A DNA stretch of 64,000 nucleotides from Chitinophagaceae bacterium PMP191F (GTDB lineage Bacteria; Bacteroidota; Bacteroidia; Chitinophagales; Chitinophagaceae), in the NCBI GenBank assembly GCA_001302245.1, contig LGYU01000016.1, forward strand, positions 496,001 to 560,000, given 5' to 3'. The translations under genes were made by a program, and so were the position numbers. Numbering within the stretch: the stretch's first letter is position 1; each line of letters begins with the position of its first letter. Under the pieces are notes generated by a model that searched no databases, was not told the origin of the DNA, and saw only the letters and a list, made by a program, of their open reading frames with translations. Shown one piece after another: positions 1-11,800 of this stretch.

Positions 1-58
1 TTTGCTTTACTCTCTCTCTGAAATCTTTGGTTTTTCATTTCATACTCCGTCGCAACTA

Positions 59-3000
59 TTATGAGCGCTTGATCACCTTGAGTATTTCCTGGTTACTAAG
101 CCTGATGAAGTAAACGCCGTTCTGGTATTTGCCCAGGTTGAATAGCTGGCTGGAGCCGGTAATTTTTATCAGTTCCAGCAACTTACCACCTTCATCATAC
201 ACATGAGCTTCTGTGCCTACCAGTTTGCTATCTCCCACCACTACCGTTACCAGGCCCTGTGTGGGGTTAGGATATACCAGTGAAGCCGTTCTGTCTTTTA
301 CATCGTAGGTAAGACGTACAATGCCTGAGTATTTAAAGTTGCCATCTATATCTACCTGTTTCAGGCGATAGTACATTACCTTACTGTTCAGCTTATCTAT
401 ATTGTAATCAGTATACTGGTAGGTACTGCCCGCTGCAACGTTACCCCGTGAGGCAACAACGCCGATACCGGTAAAGTTCACTCCGTCAAATGAACGTTCT
501 ACCCTGAATTCTTTGCTGTTTTGTTCGCTGGCAGTAGCCCAGTCCAGTATATTGTTTTTGTTGTGTGTGCTACCGTTAAAATACAACCAGGTTACCGGCA
601 ATGCTGTACCGATGTAGACCGACTTCACTTCACCGGGACGTAACACTTCCGTATTGCCCACACTGTCAGTAGCCAGTACAAAAAAGTAATAACGATTACC
701 GGGTTTGCTGCTGAAGGTGGTATCGGTACGTGTAATACCCGAACGCACTATCTGGTAATTGATACCATCGGTAGATACATACAATGTATAGTAATGTAAT
801 CCGCTGCCATTGACATCATCTGTACCGCCCCAGCTTAATGCAACCGAATTGGTAACATTGGCCGGCATTGAATTCAGATGACTTACCGGTGCTACCGCAT
901 CAATGGTATTGCGGGTAATATTGGTGGGTATAGTATCGTTGGAATCAAATACGATATTAGCTGTTGCCAGTATACTGTCCAGTGTGTGTGCAGTACTGAC
1001 AGGTTTGATACTGAAGTTTACAAAACCATGTCCGGATGTAAGCTTTGCTGTATCCTGCAGCAATAAAAATCCTTTTAACGGATCAGAAGGCGGTAACAGT
1101 GTTACCGGATCAATGGACTGGAACTCCCAGAATGCCTGATTCTTCAGCACATCATATCCTGCCGTCATATCTACATACAATCCCAGTGAATCACGGCAAT
1201 CGAGACGTTGATAGGCAGAAGCTGTTCCCGGTGCAATGGTAAATGTAAGACTGTTAAATCCGAAAGTGCCCAGCTGGAAGGAAGCCGGATCCATTTTTTC
1301 ATGGAACGGCAACACTACTTTTACATATTTGGCCGGAGCACTGGCTGATTTGTCATTTTCAAACAGGATGGTGTAAGGCAAACGATCATTCACGCTTACC
1401 CATCGTTTATCGGGCATACCATCAGGACCAATAATTTCATTCGGATCAAAAGACGCTACCACATGCGTAGAACCATTTTGTCCGCCACCACCACCGGGAC
1501 CATTCCGTTGCGGACCATTGGGATCATTGTTCTGCGGACAATCCTGTTTGGGCCTCAGGCGTTCTCCGTTCTCAATACGCTGCCTGATCCTGTCCCACTT
1601 CTCCTGGTTCTCCTGCGTCCAGCCTTCTCCATGTTGTACTTTTTTGGTATACCACCAACTGCTGGTAGTACGCACTCCACTGGTAAACAAAGGAATCTCT
1701 GCAGCTTCGCCATGTTCTGCTATAGAGCGACCGGTCAATGCTTTTACCATTTCATTGGTAAGGCCGTAAATAGCCAACCCACCGCCAACACCTACCAATA
1801 CAGCACCAGAGGTAGTAGCTGTTACCGCTGCACCTGCCGAACCCAGGCTGGCAGTAAGTCCCTGACCAGCCATCAAACCATTGGCTGTATAACCAGCAGT
1901 AGTGATACCCAAACCGGTAGATAAAGAACCGCTGCCAAGACTGATGATACCGTCTACACGTTGTCCGTTTGAATAAGAGTCCCAGTTAGAACCCAGATCA
2001 CGCGCTGTATTGGCTGTACTGATAGCATTGGGGATAGTCAGCAGTACACTTAACCCGGTATTGGTAACCACTTTTGCTACATTCTGTAGTCCGTTGGTGA
2101 CCATCCCGTATTCCTGCAATATAGATGTGATGTCTGCACTGTTGCCCAGCAGCCCAGAGTTGTACAGTATCCATTGCCAGATGTTCTGTGGCGGATCTAC
2201 TGTGGTGGGCGGCGGCGGACAATCCTGCAGCCCCAGTATATCAATACCATTTGCCGGATTATTGTGTACATACTGATACATGGCCATGCCATCACCATAG
2301 CCTAAAGGATCACGCTGATTAAAAACACCATTCACCGGTGAATAATCACGATAGTGAAAACGGTAGTTACCGCTGGCGCTGTCGTACAACTGGCCGGTGA
2401 AACCAAAACGATTTCCTGACACCGGTATATTGAGCACATTTCCGGAAGCATCATATATTACCGGTTTTCCAAACGCATCATATTGGTATCTTTCTGCCAG
2501 GTTGCCGGCAATATCCGTAATGGCTTCTATGGAATAATGATCATCCGCATGGTAGTAATAGACATTGCTGTTTTTTTCCAATAGTACCGGCGACATAAAA
2601 TCGGCAAAAACCGTACGCGCAGCAAGCGTGCCTGCTCCATTGCGTTCCTCTATCTGCGATAAACCACTGAAAGTATAATTGTATACCGTACCGTTAGACA
2701 CTTTCTGTACCCTTCTGCCTACGGCATCATACAGGTACGTAAGTACATTAGAAGGCGAAGAAGAATCTTTCAGCAAACGGCCTTCCGCATCGTATTTTTT
2801 ATAGAACAAACCATCGTAGGTCAGGTTACCATTATTGTCGTACGTAAAACTGATGTTACGACCGCCGGAAACACCGGTCAACTGGTTCAGGTTGTTGACT
2901 GTATAGCTACTGCTGACCCCATTCAACACAGTATTGGTCCTGTTGCCCTGTGCATCGTATTGATAACTGTTATCAGTGCTGCCCAGCTTGTGTGATTTTA

Positions 3001-5866
3001 AACGATAGCCGTTGTCGTAAGTAAACTGTTCTGAAAAAGCGGGGTTCAACCTGGTAATAGCAGTTTTATTTCTTTCCTTGTCGTAGGCAAATGAAGATTG
3101 CTGTATAGCACCAGCGGCAGTAGAAAGACTGCTGAGCCTGTTGGCAAAATCGTATTGCAGGCTGGTGTTCACACCATTACCATAAGCTTTTGAAGTTACC
3201 TGGTTGGAATTATTATACTGGTAAGTAACTACCGGCTGGTTGTTCTTCACAATGCTGGTAAGGCGATTACGCATATCGTAGTTCTGTGTTACCACCGTAT
3301 TATCAGGATAGATCGTAGTTTGTGTGCGGCCCTGTACATTGTAAGTGTACCGTACGGTCAATCCCGCAAAGGTTTCAGATACAACTCTGTCCTTGGCATC
3401 ATATTCAAATGTTACCGTACCGGCATTGTTGGTAGCTGTCAGCAAGCGCCCTGCTGCATCGTACGTATAGGCAAATACATTACCATCAGGCAGTGTTTTT
3501 GAAGTAAGCCGGCTAAGCGCATCATACTGGAAAGTGATCACCGAACCATCTGTAAGTCTTTTAGCAGTTACATTGCTCTTTTTATCGTAGGTAAGCTGGA
3601 TATATCTGCCATCCGGGTAAGTGACCGTACTCATCCGGTTCAGGTTATCGTAGGTATAGCTGGTAATATTGTTGTTGGCATCTTTTACCTGTGAAATATT
3701 TCCCTCTCCGTCATAATCAACCGTCATTACATCGCCATTATTGCCGGTATAGGTTTTCATCCTGTTCAGATCATCATACGTATAGCTGCGGGTAAAACCA
3801 TTACGATCTGTAATGGCAGTAACATTACCATTCTTATCATACGCCACAGAAGCAGAATTACCCAATGGATCGGTAGCTTTCGTCAGGCGGTTCAGGTTGT
3901 CCCATGTAAGAGCTGTTACAGCGCCGGAAGCATTGGTAATTGAAGTGATGTTATTATTGCCATCATAGGTATAAGTGCCCAGCGTACCGGTAGCGTCCTG
4001 TGCACTGATGATCCTGTTCAGGTTATCATAACTGCAGGATATCTGTTCGCCGGTTGGCAAACTGATACCGGTAATATTACCGTTGGCATCGTAAGACAGC
4101 GTCATGCTGTTATTCAGTTCATCCCGGAAGCCACTGAAACGGTTGCGTGTGTCGTAAGAAAATGTTTTGGCATATCCCAGCGGGTTGGTAATACCGGTAA
4201 GGTTATCCATGGCATTATAGGAGAAACGACGTTGCGCACCAGCAGGATCCGTAAGTTTTACGATCCTGTTAGAGGCATCATATCCCAGGTTGAATATTTC
4301 ACTGTTCTTATTGGAAAAACTAACGGGGTTACCTTCTGCATCGTAAGAGAAACGGATAGCATCGTTCAACGGGTCTGTTACTTTTTTTACGCGGTCAAGA
4401 AAATCATATTCCGCTGTATAGGTATTATTGCGTCCATTGGTAAGCGACAACAGATTGCCCCGGGCATCATGTGTAAACGTGGTGTGGTAACCATTGGGAC
4501 CGTTAACAGCAGACAGGTTTCCGTAAGCATCATAATCGTAGGTATAAGTAAGCCCTTTGGCATCTGTAGAGGAAATAATATCCCCGTTTATATTGTACGT
4601 GGCTGTATATACATTGTTTCCCGGCTCCGTAAACTGTGTAATATTTCCTTTGGCATCGTATGTAATGGTATACACATTACCTTTGGGATCTGTATAACCG
4701 GTAAGCTTACTGAAATCTGCACTGTATGTATATTTCTTCAGTTGCCCCAGCGGATCCTTTACAGTCAGCAAATTGCCCCGGGCATCATATGTATAGGCAT
4801 ATACCTGTCCGTTCGCATCGGTTTCTTTTATCTTATTTCCATTATCATCAAACTCGAACTTTTTACTGAAACCACAACAGTTGCCGGAAACAGCCGCCAG
4901 CCAGAAACGGTTACCGGCATTTTTATATTCATATTTTGTTACCTGGTTCTGTCCTTCATTCATGTGTTCTGTTACATAGGAAATATGGGTAGTGGTATCA
5001 TACGAAAAACTGATACGCTTGTTACAACCGATCACTTCACTTACTGAAAGATCGTTGTAGTATATCACATCAATAACATTGCTGTTTTTATCGGTCACCG
5101 TTTTCACCGGCCCGTTCACCAGGTAGGTATACAGGTTGGTGCCGCCCAGCGGATCGGTCACTTTGGTCAGGTGACCAGCTTCATCGTATGTATAGTTGTA
5201 CACACGTGCCGGAGAGGCAGTGGCATCGGTTGCAGTAGTTAACCGGCCATTGGTGTAGGCAAATAAAACAGATTGTCCTGCCTTGCTGGTAATGGAGGTC
5301 AGCAGCGAATCAGTATAGTTAAATGTAAAGTAATTGCCATTGGGTTCTTCCATCCGGGTAATGCGGCGGTGAACCGCATTATCGAAATAATATTTTGTAC
5401 CATCCTTTTCTGTGAGCAACAGTTTAGAAGGCTGATATGCAGTAAGGATATTGAAAAAACCGGGTGGTGATTTAAAAGCTCCGCCACTCACAGCCTCATA
5501 AGTATCTTCACGACCATCGCCCCACAGAATGGTCTTTGCACCTGCAGAATCATTACGATAGCGGATGTGATAGGCAAACAACCAGCCTTTACCGAACCCT
5601 TCGTTTATATCGTAATTATAACTACTATAAAAGAAGGAAACACTGATGGTGAAACTGCGGGCAGGAATGCGGATATCCGTACGTGGCAAAAACAGGTTGC
5701 CGCTATAGGTATTCACTTCCACTCCCATCGGCCCTCTTTTATTGGGGGTATTCAGGTTCTGGGCTGCCAGTTGCAGGGTTGCAACAGTGCCTGCAAGCAG
5801 CAGTAACAGCCGGGCAATTACAGTATTCATATTGATTCGCTTCATCATTGTTAAATATGTTTTCAT
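59..5866 (-). CDS. Secreted RHS-repeat protein with T9SS sorting domain
   Basis: A 1935-residue secreted protein. A signal peptide ends near residue 36 (LAAQ); the true start may be Met8 (MKRIN), because the first ATG lies only 6 bases after the upstream stop. Residues about 45-270 look like an N-terminal RHS-associated domain. Residues about 270-1160 hold dozens of YDxxGN-type YD/RHS repeats, and the RHS core (RFHYRDYSP...QRDPLGY...NNPANGIDILG) lies at about 1165-1210. A Gly/Ala-rich hydrophobic stretch follows. From about 1472 comes an Ig-like domain opening with FDPNEI, common in Bacteroidota adhesins, then an Fn3-like domain (about 1650-1740) and a C-terminal T9SS type A sorting domain (about 1855-1935, YPNPTQG...). 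RHS proteins normally build a beta-barrel cocoon around a toxic tip. No toxin domain is recognised here, so a structural or adhesive surface role is more likely. It is probably translated with the upstream giant gene. Confidence 0.9.
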   Translation of the reverse strand: MKTYLTMMKRINMNTVIARLLLLLAGTVATLQLAAQNLNTPNKRGPMGVEVNTYSGNLFLPRTDIRIPARSFTISVSFFYSSYNYDINEGFGKGWLFAYHIRYRNDSAGAKTILWGDGREDTYEAVSGGAFKSPPGFFNILTAYQPSKLLLTEKDGTKYYFDNAVHRRITRMEEPNGNYFTFNYTDSLLTSITSKAGQSVLFAYTNGRLTTATDATASPARVYNYTYDEAGHLTKVTDPLGGTNLYTYLVNGPVKTVTDKNSNVIDVIYYNDLSVSEVIGCNKRISFSYDTTTHISYVTEHMNEGQNQVTKYEYKNAGNRFWLAAVSGNCCGFSKKFEFDDNGNKIKETDANGQVYAYTYDARGNLLTVKDPLGQLKKYTYSADFSKLTGYTDPKGNVYTITYDAKGNITQFTEPGNNVYTATYNINGDIISSTDAKGLTYTYDYDAYGNLSAVNGPNGYHTTFTHDARGNLLSLTNGRNNTYTAEYDFLDRVKKVTDPLNDAIRFSYDAEGNPVSFSNKNSEIFNLGYDASNRIVKLTDPAGAQRRFSYNAMDNLTGITNPLGYAKTFSYDTRNRFSGFRDELNNSMTLSYDANGNITGISLPTGEQISCSYDNLNRIISAQDATGTLGTYTYDGNNNITSITNASGAVTALTWDNLNRLTKATDPLGNSASVAYDKNGNVTAITDRNGFTRSYTYDDLNRMKTYTGNNGDVMTVDYDGEGNISQVKDANNNITSYTYDNLNRMSTVTYPDGRYIQLTYDKKSNVTAKRLTDGSVITFQYDALSRLTSKTLPDGNVFAYTYDAAGRLLTATNNAGTVTFEYDAKDRVVSETFAGLTVRYTYNVQGRTQTTIYPDNTVVTQNYDMRNRLTSIVKNNQPVVTYQYNNSNQVTSKAYGNGVNTSLQYDFANRLSSLSTAAGAIQQSSFAYDKERNKTAITRLNPAFSEQFTYDNGYRLKSHKLGSTDNSYQYDAQGNRTNTVLNGVSSSYTVNNLNQLTGVSGGRNISFTYDNNGNLTYDGLFYKKYDAEGRLLKDSSSPSNVLTYLYDAVGRRVQKVSNGTVYNYTFSGLSQIEERNGAGTLAARTVFADFMSPVLLEKNSNVYYYHADDHYSIEAITDIAGNLAERYQYDAFGKPVIYDASGNVLNIPVSGNRFGFTGQLYDSASGNYRFHYRDYSPVNGVFNQRDPLGYGDGMAMYQYVHNNPANGIDILGLQDCPPPPTTVDPPQNIWQWILYNSGLLGNSADITSILQEYGMVTNGLQNVAKVVTNTGLSVLLTIPNAISTANTARDLGSNWDSYSNGQRVDGIISLGSGSLSTGLGITTAGYTANGLMAGQGLTASLGSAGAAVTATTSGAVLVGVGGGLAIYGLTNEMVKALTGRSIAEHGEAAEIPLFTSGVRTTSSWWYTKKVQHGEGWTQENQEKWDRIRQRIENGERLRPKQDCPQNNDPNGPQRNGPGGGGGQNGSTHVVASFDPNEIIGPDGMPDKRWVSVNDRLPYTILFENDKSASAPAKYVKVVLPFHEKMDPASFQLGTFGFNSLTFTIAPGTASAYQRLDCRDSLGLYVDMTAGYDVLKNQAFWEFQSIDPVTLLPPSDPLKGFLLLQDTAKLTSGHGFVNFSIKPVSTAHTLDSILATANIVFDSNDTIPTNITRNTIDAVAPVSHLNSMPANVTNSVALSWGGTDDVNGSGLHYYTLYVSTDGINYQIVRSGITRTDTTFSSKPGNRYYFFVLATDSVGNTEVLRPGEVKSVYIGTALPVTWLYFNGSTHNKNNILDWATASEQNSKEFRVERSFDGVNFTGIGVVASRGNVAAGSTYQYTDYNIDKLNSKVMYYRLKQVDIDGNFKYSGIVRLTYDVKDRTASLVYPNPTQGLVTVVVGDSKLVGTEAHVYDEGGKLLELIKITGSSQLFNLGKYQNGVYFIRLSNQEILKVIKRS

Positions 5867-5872
5867 TGCTGG

Positions 5873-8800
5873 CTATTTCAGGTTAAAGTGCACAATGGTA
5901 TGAGCAGGAATATCAACTGGCGTGCGTGCATAGATGGTGATGGTACCACTGGCTCCTGCCCGTATAATACCCGGAGGACCGCCCGGTTCAGACAGTTCCA
6001 GGTACAGGGATGTGCTGCCATTGCTCAATGCTGCCTGCGACAATGCCAGGATCACACCTTTATCATTGTACAGTGTTCTTACCTGTGCGGGCACATCCAC
6101 ATTGGTAGGATTGTTGTAATTGAGCTGGATCACAAAAGGCCATCCTGCAAACACTTTTTCAGGTATCACCATATCTGTTACCAGTTGCGAATTCAGACCA
6201 CTGGCTGCTCCCGGATCACAACCCGGACCACTACCATCGCCACTACCGGAGTTGACACCTCCACCGGTAATAAGACCACCGTTATTGGCACTGACAATGG
6301 AGAAGCCCCCAGGCAGTATCGCTACGGTAGCATCGGGTTTGGTCAACACCACATCATATACACCCAGTGCTTTGTTCTGCAGGTTAAAGGTGGCATACAC
6401 TGTAGTACTGTTGGTATAGTATACTGCCGATGCAGTGATGACTGAACTTCCGTTACGCAACTGTGCTGTCATACCGGGAGCGAACAGCGAGCCATTTATT
6501 TTAACAGTTACATTACCGGTATTGCCGCCCGAAGCAGATTGTACGGACAGAACAGCAAACGGCAGTACAGTTGCTTTTAGGGTAATGTTCTGTGTAGAAG
6601 GATTGGCAGACACACAGCGGATATGGATGTAATACAATGTATCTGTTACGGAAGTCATAACTATCTGCTGATTGCCGGCATTAGCTGTTTCAAATTTGTA
6701 ATCAAATTTTGCAGCCGATGGCACATAACCGGCCCCGATGTACAACTCGTTCCGCATGGTCAGTGAATCACTGGTCTTCAGTGTTACCAGTATAGTAGAG
6801 CCCAGTAAGGATGCAGGCACACGCAGTTTGTAATAACGGGCTGTACTGGAAAGTGTGTTGATCTCTGCTGTTTCCAGTACCAGTTCTTTCACTTTCACAT
6901 AAATACTGCCTGCAGATATGCCGGTGTTATTATTCTTGTCACTTTCCACAATATTGTTCTGCAGATCGGTACGTACCAGTAACCTGTATGCTCCTTCCGT
7001 CACCTGTGTTACCAGCGGCTGCTGGGTAAGTGTTTCGTTGCCCAGCGGCGCAATATTGATGGTTTTATTCCGGATACCGATCAGTACGGCTGTAGAATCC
7101 AGCACATCATTGTGCGATAGATAAATACCATCTGCTGATACACCGGAAGCAGTATTGGGAGCATTGTTGCGCACGGTCCATTGCAGGGTATTGATGGTAT
7201 AACCCAGGTACACTGTATCGGGCATAGTAATATTTTCTACCAGCAGATCAGCAGGTGCGGGAGCATATATCGTGATGTAACGGAAGGCCAGGTTGTTGGT
7301 ATCATTGCTTTCTGCCACATTGCCGGATGCATTCACTTTAGAGATCAGGATATAATTGCCCGGCTGTACTGTCAATGCCAGTGTAGCAGTTACCGTATCG
7401 TTATATGACTGGCCCGGTTGCAATGCACCGCTACGGTTTTTAGCAGCCAGCTTGATATCGCCGCTGTTACCCGGAATAAAGTCGGTAGACAACCACAGTT
7501 CATTGCTCCAGGTTTCCGGATAGGTAACACCCGCTCCTTTATTGACAACTATATGTACTACCGTAAGTGGCTGACCAATGGCTGCAGTTGCCGGTGCTAC
7601 AATAATTGTATCTGTAAGATCAGGCAATACAGGCTGTATAACATGGATCTTTTTAGCCACACCACCGGCAGTACGTACCAGGTTGGTGTTATTGTTCTTC
7701 GCTATTTCTGCCAGGATATAATTGTCATTGTCTGTTTTAACAAACACATAATAATCGCCGGTTGGTATATTAGGCACCACTGCACTGCGGGTATCTGTGT
7801 ATGATTGCTCCCTGTTCAGTCGTGTATTCTCATTGAAGCGCGTTGCCAGTATTGCATTGTTGTTGAACACAGAATCCGGGGAGAACCATACTGCATCGTA
7901 CCACGAACTTGAGTAGACAGCGCTACCCGGATTATAACCGGTGTTTTTCACTGTCCAGGTCATTTTATAATTCCTGGCAACGGTAGCGGTATCCGGTGCG
8001 GTTACAGTGGTTACAACATGATCTACATACGTATTCACCAGTGTTCGCTGTACGGCGCTGCTGAGATTATTAGCTGCATTACTGCCTTCATATACACCGC
8101 CATCAGCATTGGCACGGAGGAAGAAATATACCGGCATACTATTACCGTTGGGGAAACAATTGTTCATAGACGGTGTAAATGGCAGTGAAATATTGAATGA
8201 ATCCGTATAGGTGCTGCCTGTTGCCAGCACATCATTATGCTGACGAATACCTGCCAGGAAGCTGTTACTGTAGCTGAACGTATTGCTGCAACTGATATAC
8301 AGGCTGTCTGTCCAGGTACCGTTGGCAGTACCTGCGCCGTTATTCGCTACAGTGTATTTTACCATACCGGGTATCCAGGTAAATACAGAATCGGGCAGCA
8401 TCAACGAAGTCACTGTCAGATCAACCGGGGTAGCAGTGCTGATACTTATAGCTGCACCTGTGCTGACATTGTTATTACTATTGCTTTCCTTAAATGTGCT
8501 ATCATAATTGGTCCACACATAGAAATAGCGGATACCGGATGTTGCAGGCGGCAAAACATAGTTGAAAGTATGTGTTACCGGCGTTCCTGCAGCAAGGTTT
8601 TCGGTAAAGGACTGTGTAGCTACTACCTGTGCCGAACCATCAAATACTGAAGAAGTGCTTATATACAATCTATCATTGCGCAACTGGTTGAATACAGCCC
8701 CGGCGCCATTGTTCTGTACATTGTAAGTAACAGCAACCGGTTGACCGCCTGTGCCGGTAGCCGGTGCACTGATAGCACTCACTACCACATCAGGACGTTG

Positions 8801-11800
8801 AATGGTCAGCGGCAATGCGCTTCTTCCTGTTTGCAACGTACCGGGATACTCATATACTGTTTTATTGGCGTTGGCCGCTACATACACATAGTAGTTACCG
8901 GCAGGCAGGTTGGCAGGAATAACAAAGTTCAATGTTTGCGGATAGCTGCCACCCGGTTTAATAACGTTGCCGGTATTAATATTCAGTGAAGCGGCATCTG
9001 TTCCTGCAGGCGCACAGATCGTTGCCGGCGAACCGTCAACACTAACACCGCTATTCTGCATACCACGCGATACTTCGCCTATATAAATGGCATTGGCAAT
9101 ATTCAATCCACCGGCATCAGTACTCAGGTACAATTTATCTGTCCAGTAGCTGGAACCATAGCTGATGCTATCTTTAAATAAGATGCCGGAACTGCATGTT
9201 CCTGCAGAGAGATAGTAATGTCCTTTATTTTTTTCCAGGTTATCATTTACACCTGTATTTACAATATTCCAGTTCAGACCAATAGGCTGTGTAATACTGG
9301 CTGTAGTAACCGGAACAGTTAAACCACTTACGGTTAATTTAGGCGTAGGTGTAAGGAATACCTGCAACTGGTTACTGCCGGTATTGTTATTGGCCAGTGC
9401 ACCTTCGTACAGCATATTGCCTGCATTGGTGATCACATAGATAAAGAAATCGCCATAAATAAAGTTCGGTACCACTACCTGTACATTGCGTGTATAGGAA
9501 CTATCCGGCTGCAACTGTGTATTTACCACAATGGTAGCATCTGCTGCACCAGGATAATAAGTACCGTTTGCTTTGGCCAGCTTTAACTGGGTAGCATTAT
9601 TGATATTGAAGAACGGACTGGAAGATATGTAGATCTTATCCTGCCAGTTGCTGCCCGCTGGTGTCAGCACGCCATAGTTTTTTACCCTGTATGCCACATT
9701 GATGGTACTACCGGAGAAAGTACTGGCTGGTGTAAACACCGTATCTACCCGGAGGTCAGGTGTAGGCGATAATGTTACCGCCAATGCATTTGCTGCACGC
9801 GCCGTATCATTACTGTACGTCATCTGCAAGGGTGCGTTGTTGCCCGCAGGATAATTGGTGATCACGTATGCATACAACGGCTGACTATAATTAACCGGCA
9901 ACGTGAAGTTGATCGAATTATCATAATGCTGTCCGCTGTCCAGCGCACTCACATTTGTTTTGGTGCCTACCAGCAACGGTCTTACCGGGAAATCCAGTTG
10001 ATTCCATGAAGAAGCTCCTACGGCAGGTGGCATGGTGAAATTAGGTACCGTATCGAATGACAGGAATACCGCATCTGTCCAGCTTTGGTGGGTAGTAGTA
10101 TTGCCTGGGCCATTATTGGTTACACGCCAGTTGATGGCAATGGTTTGTCCGGAGAATGCAGATGCAGGCAACTGTACATTGCTTACCATCAGGTCGGGCA
10201 ATGGTCTCAAACGGAACAACTGTACAGGACCATCTGTTTGCAGACAGGCGTTCTTAGCAACTATTTTCCATTTATAGGTTTTGTTATAAGCCAGTGCACC
10301 ATTGGGTATTGCAAAAGACACATTGGCAAGATCAGCCACAAACGGTACAGAAGGCTGTGCTGTTGCAGAATCCCAGATGTATACATCATAGGTCAGGGCA
10401 TTGCTGCCAGGTATCCATGAAAGGTTCAGCGGCAACTGCAATCCTGTTTCTCCGCCGGCCGGCAACATATTGGAAGCTGCACCCGGCTGTACGGGTGTTT
10501 GTACATGTACAATCAATGTATCATTGGCACTGGCAGCACCACACGGACCAGTAGCCGATACCAGTAAAGTATAAGTACCGGGTGTTGGCCAGGTAATGGT
10601 AGCTGTATTGGTTACCGAAGAATAAGTAGTGCCATTGGAAAGTCTCCATGAGTAGGTCACACCCACAACCTGGTTAATGCTGTAGGTAACCGTTTGACCG
10701 GGACATACATATGGTGCACCGGCAATGGAGGTCAGTTCTGCAACGCGGATACAGAAGCTGCGGTTTACATTGGGAGCAGCCAGGTAATTGGTGTCACCAG
10801 CCTGTTTGACCTGTATAGTAACCTGCCCTACTCCTGTAAAAGTAAGCTGGTTGCCCGCCAGTGTAGCAGGACCGGATACCAGGTTATAACTTACCGGCAA
10901 ACCGGATGATGCGGTTGCATTCAGCAGTAAGGAACCATTTTCCAGTGCCTGGTCTGCTATAGCAGGCAGATTGATGGTTTGTGCTGCTTTATTGATCACG
11001 AAAGTCCGGTACACAACCACTGCTGTATCATAGGTATTATCACCCGGCTGTGTAGCCCTGATCGTTACTGTACCGCTGTTGGTAATAGTATAATAGTTTC
11101 CGGCCATAGAACCCGGTCCGCTGATGAGAGTGTAAGACACAGGCAGACCGGATGACGTGGTAGCCTGTAACGCAAATGCAGTGTCGCCGTATGTTTTATT
11201 GGCAATTACCGGGAAGGTAATGGTTTGCGCTACAGAAGCCGTTCCGAAAACAATGCTGTTAGACACAGGCCCCTGTCCGCAATCATTGTGGTAAACGGCC
11301 GTATAGGAACCAGCATCTGCAGCATAATAAGATGCGGCACTGGCACCAGCTATCAATATACCATTCCGGTACCACCGGTAATCGGTTACTCCTGCAGGGG
11401 CTGTGGATGAAACCTGCAGCCAGCGGCCATTGTTTACAATAGTGGGCGCCGTTGCCGGTGCAGGTGGTTTTACTACTACAAACAATCCTCTAACTACCTC
11501 TCCGCAGGCATTCATAGCTTTTAGTTGCAGGCTATACAATCCAGATGTGGCCCAGTTTACAATGGCTGTATCTCCGCTTGTTGCAAGCGTTCCTCCACCA
11601 CTTAATACCCAGCTATATGTTACGCCCGGTTCAACAAAACTCGGAGAATATTTATACGCACCTGTGCCCAGGCAAGCCTGATCGGCCCCGGTAACAGTAA
11701 CTGTATTTTGCGGAGCTGTAATAAACCGGATTATTTGTGTATTAACACTGGTATCGGGAGGAAGATTACCAACAATCCTGATCTTATAATCTTTATTAGG

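Noticed and set aside
4232-5047. Plus-strand 271-codon frame opposite the RHS gene
   Set aside because: Lies wholly antisense to regular YD repeats; composition is the mirror of those repeats, with no protein features of its own.
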